A stretch of DNA of 64,000 nt from Tupaia tana (taxonomy: Eukaryota > Chordata > Mammalia > Scandentia > Tupaiidae): positions 16,522,095-16,586,094 of the forward strand of contig JAKSZU010000004.1 of the NCBI GenBank assembly GCA_026018925.1. The letters are read 5' to 3'. A program made the position numbers and the translations under genes. Below the pieces are notes generated by a model. The model ran no database searches. It was not told where the DNA came from and worked only from the letters and a program-made list of their open reading frames with translations. Shown here piece after piece: positions 1-10,048 of this stretch; within the stretch, counting starts at the first letter, position 1; every line of letters begins with the position of its first letter.

Positions 1-47
1 CAGTATGTCTATAATTGAACTCTTCTTCACCTCAAACCTGTTTCTTT

Positions 48-241
48 CTTTTTATTTTTTTAGAATTATTTAATTTAATTACATTTGTTATTATTATTAT
101 TATTTAATTTGACCAGATAGAGAGAGAGACAGAGAAAGGGAAACCAAGAAAGCAAGCCAAGTTCAGTACTCGAACCACGGTCGGTTGGTCATGTGGGAAT
201 CCAGTGCCTTTAATCACCATGGCATCTGCCAGCCCCCAACC
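48..241 (-). mobile_element. tRNA-derived SINE, type B
   Basis: Reverse-strand copy running from an AT-rich tail and TTTGACCAGA through to the CTGCCAGCCCC head. The target-site duplication CAAACCTGTTTCTTT is seen at 33-47 and 242-256, so both ends are well defined. Confidence 0.85.
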
Positions 242-487
242 CAAACCTGTTTCTTTATTCGCCTGTTTACATGTAGGAATTATTCTTGATGGTCATTTTT
301 CCTTACTTCCCTCATATAGTAACCATGTCAAATCTCTTTCAAATCTGGCCTCTTCTCTCCATTATCATTGCTCCTTACCTAGTCCAAGTAGACATCATCT
401 CTTGCTTAGATAATTTCACTCTCTTTCTCTTTATGTGGTCTCCTTGCCTCTGGACTTATTTCCTGCTATTTTATTAATCTCACTTTC

Positions 488-837
488 TATTGGGCTGTCA
501 GAAAAAGTCATGGTATATTTTTCTTTTCTTTTCTTTTTTTTTTTTTTTAGAGGTTTTTGCTATAGGGCGCGTGCGCTCGCCAGACAGAGACAGAAAGTGA
601 GAAATCATCCCCCGGGGGGATGGCCACGCCACAATCCCCTCTCCTCCATTCTCCTCTCGGGATCTTGGGCAGGCACGCACACGCGCCCAGTGTGAGCTTT
701 AAGCCACCGGGTCCGGGACGCAAACCGCGGTTGGCTACATGGGAGTTCAGCAACATAGCCATTAGGCTAACTGCTGGTCCCATCATGGCATATTTTTCTA
801 TACAAAAATGTATCATGACTTTTCTGATGACCCAATA
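488..837. mobile_element. Palindromic mariner-like MITE, copy 1, split by a SINE
   Basis: Without the inserted SINE (525-782) this is about 80 bp with imperfect terminal inverted repeats, TTGGGCTGTCAGAAAAAGTCATG at the left and the reverse complement of CATGACTTTTCTGATGACCCAA at the right, and TA at both outer ends (488-489, 836-837). Two related copies lie at 3759-3830 and 46175-46247. TA flanks and near-complete palindromy are known of Tc1/mariner-derived MITEs; the family name is not known to me. Confidence 0.6.
525..782 (-). mobile_element. SINE type A inserted in a MITE
   Basis: Full-length reverse copy, poly(T) then GCTATAGGGCGCGTGCGCTC through to GCTGGTCCC. TSD TCATGGTATATTTTTCT (508-524) and TCATGGCATATTTTTCT (783-799) lies within the palindromic element, so this SINE is younger than the MITE. 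Confidence 0.85.
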
Positions 838-869
838 AAAGGAAAATTTGATAATCTCAGTCTCTTGCT

Positions 870-1340
870 CAAAACCCCTTTCCTCTTAGATGAAAGTCAG
901 AAACCTTTAAAGGGATTTGTTTAACCATTATAAATGCCTGACACTTCTTTAGCATTTTCTCATCTCACTCCCTCCCTAAAACTCAATGCTTCAGCTTACC
1001 TCACATTTTTCAGTTCCCCAAACACTCCATCTTCATCTTGCTTCCTATGCATCACACAAGCTATTTTCTTCTCTCAGAAACTTCTTTCTCATGCCTGTCC
1101 CTGGCTAATTAAGATTATTAAGACTTTGCTAAATGTCATTCTTTTGAAAAGCTATACCAGAACCCTAGATAAATTTGACTGTTTCTACTATGTGCTTCCT
1201 TTTCATCTTGCTCTTCTACCATCGTGGGATTTTTTATAATTGCTTAGCTGGCAAGCTTTACCACTACCATCCCAATAGAAGTATTAGACTGTAAGGTCCT
1301 AGGGGATAAAACTTTGTCCTGCTCATGGCTGTAATATGGA
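870..1340 (+). mobile_element. L2-type LINE, 3' part
   Basis: Diverged stretch that follows the order known from the L2 3' region: TTCCCCAAACACTCC, CATGCCTGTCCCTGGC, then the end segment with TTAGACTGTAAGGTCCTAGGGG. Assigned from memory of the L2 consensus, without alignment. Confidence 0.5.
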
Positions 1341-1443
1341 AGTTATTTTACATTTTTCTTTTCCTTCCTCTTTATGCCCAATCTACCAAGTCTTAAATAT
1401 TTTCAAATTGAACCCCTCTTCTCCATACCTAAATTCACATTTT

Positions 1444-1696
1444 TTTCCCATAATAAAAAACATGTGTGCAAGGGAGAAAAAAAGAGCAAGAAAGTGAGAG
1501 AGACAGAGAAAGAGGGAGAATCCCCAACAGGGTCTCACAATGCCATGATCCCCTTTCTCCAACCCTCCAGCTCCTGAGCTCCCACATGCTCCCAGCATGT
1601 TTTTAAGCAAACCTGGGGACCTGAACCTCAGTGACCACATGACTTCCATCACTACAGTTCAGTCTGCTATTGACTGTGCCACTAGGATGGGCTCAT
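1444..1696 (-). mobile_element. Older tRNA-headed SINE, type E
   Basis: Reverse copy with an AGAGAGACAGAGAAAG tract, CAATGCCATGATCCCC, CCCAGCATGTTTTTAAGC and a head ending GCCACTAGGATGGGCTC. It resembles 48190-48470 more than types A to C. Confidence 0.5.
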
Positions 1697-1757
1697 AATT
1701 TCACTTCCCTAGTTACTCATGATCTTTTGGGAAAACCACAATAACCTTGAAATTGAA

Positions 1758-2020
1758 GGGGACCAGCAGATGGTGTAATGGTTATGTCACTACACTCCCA
1801 CATAGTCGATTGCGGTTCAAGTTCCAGATCCGGTGGCTTAAAACTCACGCCAGGTGTGTGTGCACGTCAGCGCCCAAGATCCTGAGAGGAGAGTGAAAGA
1901 GAGGGGATTAGGGCATAGCCATCTCCCCTGAGGGGTGACTTCTCCCTTTCTGTCTCTGTCTCTCTGAGGGGAGCTCACGCGCCCTGTAGCAAAAATCTAT
2001 CTACAAAAAATAAATCAAAA
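1758..2020 (+). mobile_element. SINE type A
   Basis: Starts GGGGACCAGCAGATGGTGTAATGG and ends GCCCTGTAGCAAAAATCTAT plus an A-rich tail. Several CpG sites have decayed. It separates two L2-like segments. Confidence 0.85.
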
Positions 2021-2131
2021 GGAAATTGGTTTTGCCTCCAGGCTCTTCCTCTTCAAATCCATTCTCCACAAAGACACCTAAGTGATTTATTTTAAAACAC
2101 CAACGTTGTCTTTTATTCCTCAGCTGTTTAA
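2021..2131 (+). mobile_element. L2-type LINE fragment
   Basis: Contains CTTCAAATCCATTCTCCACA followed by GTGATTTATTTTAAAACACC, a pattern known from the L2 3' half. It continues after the SINE fragment at 2132-2203. Confidence 0.45.
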
Positions 2132-2203
2132 TTTTCTTTTTAAGGTTTTTGCCATAGATTGCATGTGCCTGCCAGAGAGAGACAGTGAGAAAGTGAGAAA
2201 TCA
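2132..2203 (-). mobile_element. SINE type A fragment, 3' end only
   Basis: Only the tail half is present: AAGGTTTTTGCCATAGATTGCATG to AGTGAGAAATCA. The body and tRNA head are absent, as in a 5'-truncated insertion. Confidence 0.7.
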
Positions 2204-2390
2204 ATCCTGTTTCTTAATACATTCTCCTGTCATTTCCCAGTGTCACTAGAAAAGCACAGCTGGTCTATCTCTCCAATTTATCTTCTCAAGTTTCTACAGT
2301 GATTTTTATAAAATACCAATTTGAACATGTTACTTTGCTACATAAAATTCTTCAATGGCTCCCCACTACCAGTCTTTTAATTCTTACACA
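2204..2390 (+). mobile_element. L2-type LINE fragment
   Basis: GTGATTTTTATAAAATACC, ACATGTTACTTTGCTACATA and CTTCAATGGCTCCCCACTAC match the usual L2 order of GTGATCTTT, CATGTCACTCC and CAATGGCTCCCCATT. Confidence 0.55.
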
Positions 2391-2413
2391 CACGTGCACA
2401 CACACACACACCC
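2390..2413. repeat. (CA)n microsatellite
   Basis: Short imperfect CA tract ending in CCCCG. Confidence 0.8.
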
Positions 2414-2489
2414 CGTTCTGAAATGTGAGGGGAATAATATTAAACTCTTACTAAAAGGATAAAAGTTTTTGACATTTCCTGTTTTACCT

Positions 2490-2580
2490 TAAAATTAACA
2501 GGAATATATTGGATTGCACACTTTAAATGGGTGAACTTTATTGTACATAAATTATATTGTTATGAATATTTTTGTAAAAA
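2490..2580 (+). mobile_element. L1M 3' UTR scrap
   Basis: TTGGATTGCACACTTTAAATGGGTGAACTT followed by TATTGTACATAAATTATAT is a degraded form of the segment seen near the 3' end of many L1M elements. Confidence 0.5.
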
Positions 2581-2606
2581 ATTGACAGGAATAAAACACT
2601 ATATGG

Positions 2607-2838
2607 TATATCTATTTTATTTTAATTGCTAGAGGACACATGCAAGGGTTGGGAGAGGGAGGGAGAAAGCATCCTGAATGAGCCCTGGTCAGACCGCAAT
2701 CCCTTCTCCTTGTTTCTCTATCCTGTTGGGATTTTGGGTGCCTGTGGATATTTTTCAAATGACTGGGGCTGGGATTCAAACCACAGCCAGCTATGTGGGA
2801 TCCATCTCCCTTAACCACTAAGCTATGGGGCCAGCCCA
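2607..2838 (-). mobile_element. Older SINE type C
   Basis: Reverse copy: TTAATTGCTAGAGGACACATGC at the tail side and CTTAACCACTAAGCTATGGG then GCCAGCCC at the head. It is diverged and is the last SINE before the 6.5 kb SINE-free stretch around the CEP83 retrocopy. Confidence 0.65.
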
Positions 2839-3179
2839 GTATATTTATGTTTTAAGATAAAAATTACATATTAAAAATTCTACCAGTTAAGTTCCTAAAC
2901 ATTTTTCTTACAAATGGTCAAGTAAGTTGATGAAAGCTGTGCCTTGTTTACCCTGTAATTCCATATACTCTCCCAGTATGCAGATTTAAACCCAATATCC
3001 AGAAAACTAATAACCCCAGAATTGACAGGCAAAGGCATAGAGAGTAAGTCAAATTACTTAGTACAAAATGAAGGCCTTCAATTCACCACACACTTACTGA
3101 ATTGAATACCTACTATGTGCCATGAGCTGTGGTAGGGTCTAACGATAACAAAGCATGTTTCATTTTTTGAGCAGCTTAC

Positions 3180-3505
3180 ATCCTTTTCCATTAAAATTCT
3201 CACTGCTCCTAACTATTCCGTCACCCTTGTCTGAACTATATACCATTCCTCCAAAACACTATGTTCTTTGCTGATACTGCTCTATAATACTTTCCCTATC
3301 TCCCTCAGGCAATTATCACTTCTCTGTGTTTCCAAAGAACATTTTCAAAAAGTTCATAGGTCTTTTTCTTTAATTTGGCTATCTTCCCTATTGAGGGTAA
3401 CTTCAATAACTTACTGTAGGATAATCATCTTTGTATTCCAAGCACCTGGAATGTAGCAGTACCTAAAAAAAGTGTAGGCTGAATAAATAAACGCATAAAT
3501 GAGTG
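3180..3505 (+). mobile_element. L2-type LINE 3' end
   Basis: Ends with the characteristic series ATCATCTTTGTATTCCAAGC, ACCTGGAATGTAGCAGTACC and GAATAAATAAA, a degraded L2 terminus. Confidence 0.55.
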
Positions 3506-3758
3506 GAAACAAAACAAAACAAAACACTGAAGTGAGAAATGCTTGCTACACAGAAGCCATAGAATAGAATTTTGTTAAAGAAGTGAAGGCTGAATTCCAC
3601 TAAAGTGTATTATCTGCCCAGATGTATTCTTATCCTAAACATTCCTAAGAAAGGCCCTCTTAGGTCTCCTGGTATATTTCACAAAAACACCTTTCCTGTT
3701 AGTATTCTCAAATCCAAAATCACTTCTAAATGTAGCCTTCTTTGTGTGACACTATTTC

Positions 3759-3830
3759 TATTGGATTGTCAGGAAAGTCATGACACATTTTTGCATAGAA
3801 AAAGGTATCATGACTTTCCAGACAACCTTA
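3759..3830. mobile_element. Palindromic mariner-like MITE, copy 2
   Basis: Intact 72 bp element flanked by TA. The left repeat TTGGATTGTCAGGAAAGTC pairs with the right repeat GACTTTCCAGACAACCTTA; the loop contains ACACATTTTTGCATAGAAAA. It shares inner sequence with the copy at 488-837. Confidence 0.65.
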
Positions 3831-4142
3831 TGTTTTGAGTAACATATGCTAAAGTGATCTGTAAATTATAAAGGGCTATGATAGTATTTTTGTGTACATA
3901 TTCCTTTTAAGAACTGACTTATTTGTAGCCATAGGATTTTCTGCCTTTCTTTCACCACAGGTTCATTTGCAATTGCACAACTTCCTTCTCCTCTTGAACC
4001 TTTCAAGTTTCTCATCATAAAATCGTATCTTTCTTTTCTGTAGTAAGAAAGCATCCCCTTATCTTCCAATGAATCAGGAAATCACTAAAACTGCCTCACA
4101 ACTATATTATTTTTCTTTCTTCTTACCATGTTTTTACCTTCA

Positions 4143-4182
4143 GTTTTTTTTTTTTTTTTTTAGATAGAAAAATATTTATTAA
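4143..4182 (-). terminator. Polyadenylation signal and poly(A) tail of the CEP83 retrocopy
   Basis: The minus strand reads CTTAATAAATATTTTTCTATCT then a run of about 19 A, the expected spacing for a genuine mRNA 3' end. Confidence 0.85.
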
Positions 4183-4232
4183 GTGCTTTAATAAATTATG
4201 TGCATACAACTTTTATAAAAGGTAGCCTTTTG

Positions 4233-4235
<3 letters not shown>

Positions 4236-4263
<28 letters not shown>
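4236..4263. repeat. (TA)n microsatellite in retrocopied 3' UTR
   Basis: About 14 TA units inside the 3' UTR part of the CEP83 retrocopy. Confidence 0.85.
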
Positions 4264-4266
<3 letters not shown>

Positions 4267-4749
4267 GATACCTTTATTATTTTTGTAATGCTTTTAAATT
4301 GTCATTTTTCAAAAACTAGAGACTTGTAACTCTTGCATGTGGTAAACCAGAAGATATTTACTGACCCTGTTGTTGCCAAGCACCTCAAAGATGAGGGAGA
4401 GGAATTCAAGATGGCATATTCAGGCAAAATGCCAAATTCAACAAAGTAAAATGAATAAATATTTAAAAACTTGAGCCCCTAATTCCTTTTATTTATTCTT
4501 ACATTTTCAAAGAGGTGTCAATATTCTAAATATCTCTGAAAGTGTTTCCTTTAACGCATCACTTGTCATTAGTATAATCCTAAAATTCTGATACTCATGC
4601 AATACAGCATTTGCAGGTACCTTTTCTTGAGGCACATTCAAGTATTTTGGCAAAGAGTAATAAAGGATCTACATGCCACATATGTGAGTACTTAAGCTTT
4701 ACTGAGTCACTGACTTCACCCTTTTTGATCTGTCTTTTCTCCACGATTA

Positions 4750-6855
4750 TCATTCCCCAGGAGATCCAAGTTCCTCTAGTTGTTTCTTTTGTGTTGTTTC
4801 TAGCTCTTCTAGTCTTTTGCGAAGTAGAGAAAGTTCCCTTTGATGCTGCTCCTCCTGCATATGTGGAGGAAAAGACAGTTCTACGCCTGGAACCATAGCT
4901 GATGATGGAAAGCTCACAGGATTGAGGGATGCAGTTGGAGGTACATTAGGAACCAAAATCAGACTTCGAAACTCATTATGTCTTCTCTGTATATCCTTTA
5001 GTCTTTTCTGAAGTCTTGTATATTCTTCAAATGGAACATTTTGTCTATTTAACACCTGATTTTCTGTTTCCAATTCTTCTTTCTTTGCCTCTAAGACTTC
5101 TACCTTCTCCTGTAGTCTCTTCAATTTGTTTTCATAAAGAGATTTTCTCTTTTTCTGGGCAACTGCAGCTCGTTGCAGTTTCTCTTTAGCTTGGTTATAC
5201 CTTTCTTCTCTGTCTGTGATACGCTCATGAAGCTTATGCTTTTCCTCCAACCACTGTATCTGTCTGTCTTCCAGAGCCTTTTCAACTTCTAGTTGTGCTT
5301 TTTCAGCTTGGCTTCTAAAATTTCGGCATTCCTGTTTTAACCTCTCCACCATTTCCTTCAGAATTTGGTTTGAATTCAGCAAGTCATTCTCTGACTGTGA
5401 AAGTGAGGTCACTTGGATCTGCAAATTACTGATTTGCTGTTTCAGGTCAGAATTCTCATTTTTTTCTTTCTCTGCATTTTCAATATTCACAATTTGTTGT
5501 TGAAATTTTAACCTAATACTCTGAAGTTCCCTTCTGGCCGACTCTTCTGCCATCTGTGAGGCCCGCAATTTCTCTTCACACTGATCCTTTTCAGATTGCC
5601 TCCAGACATCATGTTCCACTTTCATTTTCTCTAAATCTGCTAATCTGTTCTCAAGTTCTAGCTTTTCATCTTGTAATACTACAAGTTTTTGATAACCTTC
5701 TTCCTTGGCTGCTTGTACTTTACGTATTAATTCACGATCCTTTTCTACTAAGAGCACTTTGTGGTGCTCAATAGCTGATTTAAGAATTTCATTGTCTGAC
5801 TGTAATCCATCCAGTTCACTTTGAATCTTACTCCTTTCTCTTTCTAGTTCGCTCTTAGCTCTTGCTGCCTCCAGTTTGATGTCTGTTATTTCTAGTTTGT
5901 TTGAATGTTTAAGTTCTTTTACTTTACTGGTCAATGTATTTATTTCTCGTTCAGCTTTATGCAATTTACTGATTAAAACAGTATTTTGTTCAATGCTTGA
6001 CTGTAGTTCTTTTTCCAAGTGTTCGGCCTGTAGTTTAACTGACTGTTTTTCAGCCTCCAGGGATCTCATCGTAGCCTGCATCTCAGCCAACTGCCGCACC
6101 TGTATTCTTTGGACATTTTCTACCTGAGCACCAGAATTCTCTTTTTCGGCCCTTAATTCTGCTACTTCAGCCTCTAAACCTTTTAATTTCTGACACAAAT
6201 GGACTTTTTCTCGCATAAGTTGCTCCACTCGTTTGCTGTCTCTTGTGGGATCAACACTAAGCATCTGATTATGTAGTTCTTCTTTATCTTTCTCCAGTCT
6301 TGCAACCTCTGATTCATATTTTATTTTTTCTTCTTCTAAAATCCGTGCAAACTCTTCTTTCTGGTGTTCAAATTCTGATTTGAGAAATGTATGTTCATAG
6401 CGAAGCTTATTATATTCAGCTCTATATTTTTCAACTTCTTCATCCAGATTTCGAAAACGCTCTTTCATGGGAGTTTCTAGTTCTTGTTGTATCTGGGCTC
6501 TTAATAATTCTAACTTTTGTGGAGTTAATACCTGCAGCTTTATTTCTTCTAACAATTTAGTTTTCTCTAACAATTCCCCTTTTAGATCTTCCAGCAGCAG
6601 CTGAAATTTTTCCTGGTGAGTTTGCTTTTCATTTAACAGGCGCTTGAGTTCATTTTGTGACTTTACGTACTCATCCTGCAATCTTGTGTGTTCAGCTTTC
6701 AGAGTCTGGTAATTGGTTTTATGATGTTCACATCGTAACCTCTCATCAATTAACATTTTCTGAAACTCAGACTGAGAACTTGTGAGGCCACTGTCTCCAC
6801 CCGGAGGAAAAATGTTGGCAAAAGTGTCCATATCGGTAAGTGAGCTGATAACCAT
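4750..6855 (-). CDS. CEP83: Centrosomal protein of 83 kDa, intact retrogene-like frame
   Basis: A 701-codon frame from [12 protein letters not shown] to [11 protein letters not shown] and a TGA stop, closely following human CEP83 (CCDC41) from memory, including [19 protein letters not shown] near the N terminus, [20 protein letters not shown] around residues 110-130, and [18 protein letters not shown] and [18 protein letters not shown] in the C-terminal half. The usual family length is also 701, so it is full length. Almost the whole chain from about residue 25 to 620 is predicted coiled coil by composition; no catalytic domain or membrane segment is visible. CEP83 is a distal-appendage protein of the mother centriole needed for docking to the membrane and for ciliogenesis. 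This copy has no introns, so it is not the parental gene. The open frame means either a recent insertion or selection on the protein; transcription cannot be judged from sequence alone. Confidence 0.85.
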   Translation of the reverse strand: MVISSLTDMDTFANIFPPGGDSGLTSSQSEFQKMLIDERLRCEHHKTNYQTLKAEHTRLQDEYVKSQNELKRLLNEKQTHQEKFQLLLEDLKGELLEKTKLLEEIKLQVLTPQKLELLRAQIQQELETPMKERFRNLDEEVEKYRAEYNKLRYEHTFLKSEFEHQKEEFARILEEEKIKYESEVARLEKDKEELHNQMLSVDPTRDSKRVEQLMREKVHLCQKLKGLEAEVAELRAEKENSGAQVENVQRIQVRQLAEMQATMRSLEAEKQSVKLQAEHLEKELQSSIEQNTVLISKLHKAEREINTLTSKVKELKHSNKLEITDIKLEAARAKSELERERSKIQSELDGLQSDNEILKSAIEHHKVLLVEKDRELIRKVQAAKEEGYQKLVVLQDEKLELENRLADLEKMKVEHDVWRQSEKDQCEEKLRASQMAEESARRELQSIRLKFQQQIVNIENAEKEKNENSDLKQQISNLQIQVTSLSQSENDLLNSNQILKEMVERLKQECRNFRSQAEKAQLEVEKALEDRQIQWLEEKHKLHERITDREERYNQAKEKLQRAAVAQKKRKSLYENKLKRLQEKVEVLEAKKEELETENQVLNRQNVPFEEYTRLQKRLKDIQRRHNEFRSLILVPNVPPTASLNPVSFPSSAMVPGVELSFPPHMQEEQHQRELSLLRKRLEELETTQKKQLEELGSPGE

Positions 6856-6949
6856 GTAAAAATAAGTCCTGGCTTTCTTCTTGCTTCAGTTTCCTTTCCA
6901 AGAGTATTTCCTACTTCTTTCTTGCTGAGGCAGAATCTCAGGAGGCCAA

Positions 6950-7370
6950 ATTATACCGGACTCACAGCGGGTCCTTGCAACGTGCGCACGTACTGAACAG
7001 TGACCGGTGTCGTGGTCGCACTCGCCACTGGGGGACACCTCCACAGCTCCAACCACCGGCTCCCACTCAACTCTGCTCGCAGAGGCATCGGGGCTAAGGA
7101 ACACGGTCCTACAGCGGGGATATCGGCCTGGCCCGCCACGCCTGGCGAGGTCCCGGAGGCCGCTGGCGGCGCAGGCTGAAGGGAGGCGGAGAAGGGCCGA
7201 ACGGGGCCCACAGGCTCCCGACCCCGGGGAAGTCTGAGGTAACCTGGGGTGGCTCCGAGGGCACCAGCGGTGGAAAAAGCGCCGCTCCTCCGAGCGGACT
7301 GGCCTCGTCCGCGTGCGGGGCCAGCCCGGGGCCGACGTACCGCCCGGATGTCCCCTCAGCCCGCCGCATT
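6950..7370 (-). promoter_or_regulatory. CpG-rich 5' UTR / CpG-island-like block carried by the CEP83 retrocopy
   Basis: A sharply bounded GC- and CpG-rich block, for example GCCGCTGGCGGCGCAGGCTG and GTCCGCGTGCGGGGCCAGCC, ending at the junction GCCGCATTTAGAGGG where AT-rich flanking DNA resumes. It lies directly upstream of the coding frame on the same strand. By position it is the transcribed 5' leader of the parent, possibly derived from its CpG-island first exon. Many CpG remain, which fits a young copy or an unmethylated germline state. Confidence 0.65.
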
Positions 7371-7789
7371 TAGAGGGTTAACTTACTTGCCTGAGTTTAT
7401 ACATACCTTTTAAATATTCATATTTAACTCTAAAACTCACACTCTAGTCGCACTCACTCTCTAAATTTGAACATGGATAATCCATTAATGGGGATAATCA
7501 ATTCCTGATTAACCTTGAGTTGAGTAATCAAGAACACGGAATAGAAATCATACAAATACGATAAAGTATACACTGCAGAAAAGTGTTTTCAGAATAGACA
7601 GAAAAATGTCTTTGAAGACTCAGCATATTATATCATAAATGTGATTTCTAAAAATCATCTATAATTATGTGCTCTCTAATCTGTGCTCAAATAGGGCTTG
7701 CTTTTCTTCTTTGATGGCTCTAATCATACTGAATTCAAGTTAGTGAGTCATGTGGGTGCTTGCCACACTATATAATCTTTCATTCTTTT

Positions 7790-8200
7790 TTTTAAACTCT
7801 GGTACCTAGAATTCATTCAGCACTTAATATCTCCAATGGTACTCACTGGCTACCAGATTAAACTATGCCTTCTAGTTTTCAGGACTTCTGACCTAAGCTT
7901 CTTTTATTCTATTCTTTCTATGAATCTTCTGCTCCAGTTAAGAAAGGATGGCCATCACACAAACACCCTTCTGCTCTCCCCTAAACACAGACTATCTTAC
8001 TTCTATCTTTGTGTCTTTGTTCACACTAAAACAATCCTTGTCTTCCTCTGTCTATTCAAATTCTACTTATCCCTCTTGACCAGTTCAAATCCCATTAACA
8101 CCAAGGTATTTCCCTTGATAATAATCTTATGCTGATTTCTCCTTCTGCAACTTGTTCAGCATCTATTATCTAAAGTACACAATTACATTCTATCTTAATT
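7790..8200 (+). mobile_element. L2-type LINE, 3' part
   Basis: AATGGTACTCACTGGCTACC, then a pyrimidine-rich stretch with TCCTTGTCTTCCTCTG and ACTTATCCCTCTTGACCAGT, follows the known L2 layout but is strongly diverged. Confidence 0.45.
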
Positions 8201-8287
8201 ATTAACTATATTTAATAGTTTTTTAAAATATTAGTGTATGAAGAAGCTGATACCCAGAGAAACAGTATTATAAAGTGTTAAAGAGGC

Positions 8288-8490
8288 CACAGACTCAGAC
8301 CTGTGTTCAAATACTATCGTTTAGCAGCCCTGTGTCTTAAGAAAGCTGCTTGATCTTTCAGTACCTCTGTTTCTTCACATGTAAGATGGTGAAAATAACC
8401 CTTATTTCATATTGCTGTTATGAGGATTAAACAAGCAAATATATGCGAAACACAAAGACTAGTGCTTAGCATACAGTAAGCACTCTATGA
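8288..8490 (+). mobile_element. MIR SINE
   Basis: CACAGACTCAGACCTGTGTT, TTTCTTCACATGTAAGATGG, GTTATGAGGATTAAACAAGC and GCATACAGTAAGCACTC match the tRNA-core-LINE order of the mammal-wide MIR in forward orientation. Confidence 0.85.
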
Positions 8491-8519
8491 CAAGTAGTAG
8501 TGTTATAGTCACTCAGCAA

Positions 8520-9395
8520 GAAATAAGAGGACATCCAGACATAGCCAAATTTATTGGAGTTTATTGATTAAGCCAGTGGCATACAGGGGTTACTCATGTC
8601 TTTCAAAATCCCTCGGCCCCGAATGCAAGGCGATGGGTGCTTAGAAAGGCAAAAATCACACTCTTTATCAGGTAGACATAGCAATCATAAGAACAAAGAA
8701 CGGTGGGCTCGAAATGGTAGAAGGTAAAACTTACAAAACAGCCACAAATAACTTCTGCTTTTGCGGAGAAAGATTTGATGTACTTTTTCCTATTCTTCTC
8801 ATGAAGTACATCCCAAATCCCTGGACAATATACATAAAACAAACATAAGAAGACTTTGAAAGTGCAGAATAGAAGGCAGACTGGCTAGTAATATCAGGAC
8901 CCAAGGAACTGGTATAGTGGTGAGTTCCCCAGGTTTTCTTTTTGCCTCAGGCATTTCAGACTTGGAGGTGAATAAGGTGAGTAAGTCGGCAACCTGGAAA
9001 TGCCAGCAGATAACAGACAACAAAAAAGCTTCAACAAGACCTGCTCTCTCTAGCCAAAGGATAAGGAAAAGGGCAGCCTCATAAGACAAACACTTTTCAG
9101 ACACTAATCACTCTATTCCAGACGAACAGCACAGAGAAACTGCAACCCTATCTCAACCAGTGCCAGCAAAGGCTGAGTGGGGGGTTGCTGGGAGTGGTAT
9201 CAGATGAAGCCTGCTGGAGAATTAGAGCTTTCATTATCTATTAGCTATGAGGCCATCGTTCTTCCACCTCTGGTTTGGTAGAAGCCAGACAGGAACAGTA
9301 ATTGGCATTCCTAAACCTCTAAACCAGCACAGAGGTGACCGAGTATGGAATCAGAACATCTACCTTCGCTTGGCAGTAATGAAGCAGCTCCATGC
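8520..9395. repeat. Unassigned moderately conserved DNA
   Basis: No coding frame, SINE or familiar LINE segment is convincing. The minus strand ends with two AATAAA motifs (about 8550-8570). It could be an old L1/LTR segment or a non-coding 3' end. Contains GCTGAGTGGGGGGTTGCTGG. Confidence 0.2.
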
Positions 9396-9655
9396 CTTTT
9401 TCTTTTTCTTTTTTTTTTTTTTTTTAATTTGCTATAGGGCATGTGCGCTCACTGAAGGGGCTGGGGCAGGCAGTGAGAAAGCATTTCTCAAGGACGATGG
9501 CCATGCTATAAATCCCTTCTCCTCCATACTCCTCTTGGGATTTTGGCCACACATGCACATGCTCCCAGCATGTTTTTCAAGCCACTGGATCCAGGACTCA
9601 AGCTATGTAGTTGGCTTTGTGGGATCCAGCAACCTTAATTACACAACACCATTAG
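9396..9655 (-). mobile_element. SINE type C
   Basis: Long T run, then AATTTGCTATAGGGCATGTG, GATGGCCATGCTATAAATCC and GTTTTTCAAGCCACTGG. The head is degraded. Confidence 0.75.
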
Positions 9656-9810
9656 CTGACTTATATACTCAGAATCTTATATCTGGTAAAATTTTTAACA
9701 ATATAAATGGGAAATCAAGATATCCTCAGATAAAGCAAAACTAAGGGATTATGTTACCTATCCCCAAAAAATTACTTAAAAGGAAAGGAAATAATGAAAA
9801 AGGAACCTTA

Positions 9811-10048
9811 GAGGATGAGCTGATGGTGTAATGGTTATGTTGCTGGACTCTCATGTAGTTGACTGCAGTTCAAGTCCCAGACCTGGCAGCCTAAAACTCA
9901 TGCTGGGCGCATGTGTGTGCATGCCCATAATTTGAAGGGATTGTGGCATGACCATCTCCCTCGGGGGGGTGATTTTTCCCTTTCTGTCTTTCTGTCTCTC
10001 CAGTGAGCGTGTGCATCCTACAGCAAAAAAAATTCCTAAAAAAAATTT
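9811..10048 (+). mobile_element. SINE type A, first of a tandem pair
   Basis: GCTGATGGTGTAATGGTTATG head and TCCTACAGCAAAAAAAATTCC tail. The body is shortened around ATGCCCATAATTTGAAGGG. The next type A starts directly in its A-tail. Confidence 0.8.

Larger units (their letters stand above)
4143..7370 (-). other. CEP83: CEP83 processed retrocopy, whole insertion
   Basis: On the minus strand, in order: CpG-rich 5' UTR (about 7370-6856), a single uninterrupted coding frame (6855-4750), a 3' UTR of about 590 nt, AATAAA about 17 nt before the end, and a poly(A) seen as the T run at 4143-4161. The CEP83 gene of mammals has many exons, so an intronless copy with poly(A) is an L1-mediated retrocopy. 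I could not see a convincing target-site duplication by eye. No SINE has inserted anywhere inside it. Confidence 0.9.

Noticed and set aside
4611-4898. Plus-strand 95-codon frame over the CEP83 3' end
   Set aside because: It is antisense to the CEP83 stop region and 3' UTR and encodes nothing recognisable.
4750-6855. CEP83 frame as the parental gene
   Set aside because: The parent has many introns in mammals; here the whole frame is one block with poly(A), so it is a retrocopy.
8520-8842. Non-coding gene 3' end on the minus strand
   Set aside because: Two AATAAA motifs and a modest frame are present, but no splice site, homology or poly(A) supports a gene.
9247-9744. 165-codon plus-strand frame
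   Set aside because: It reads through a poly(T) stretch and a type C SINE; the peptide includes a phenylalanine run.
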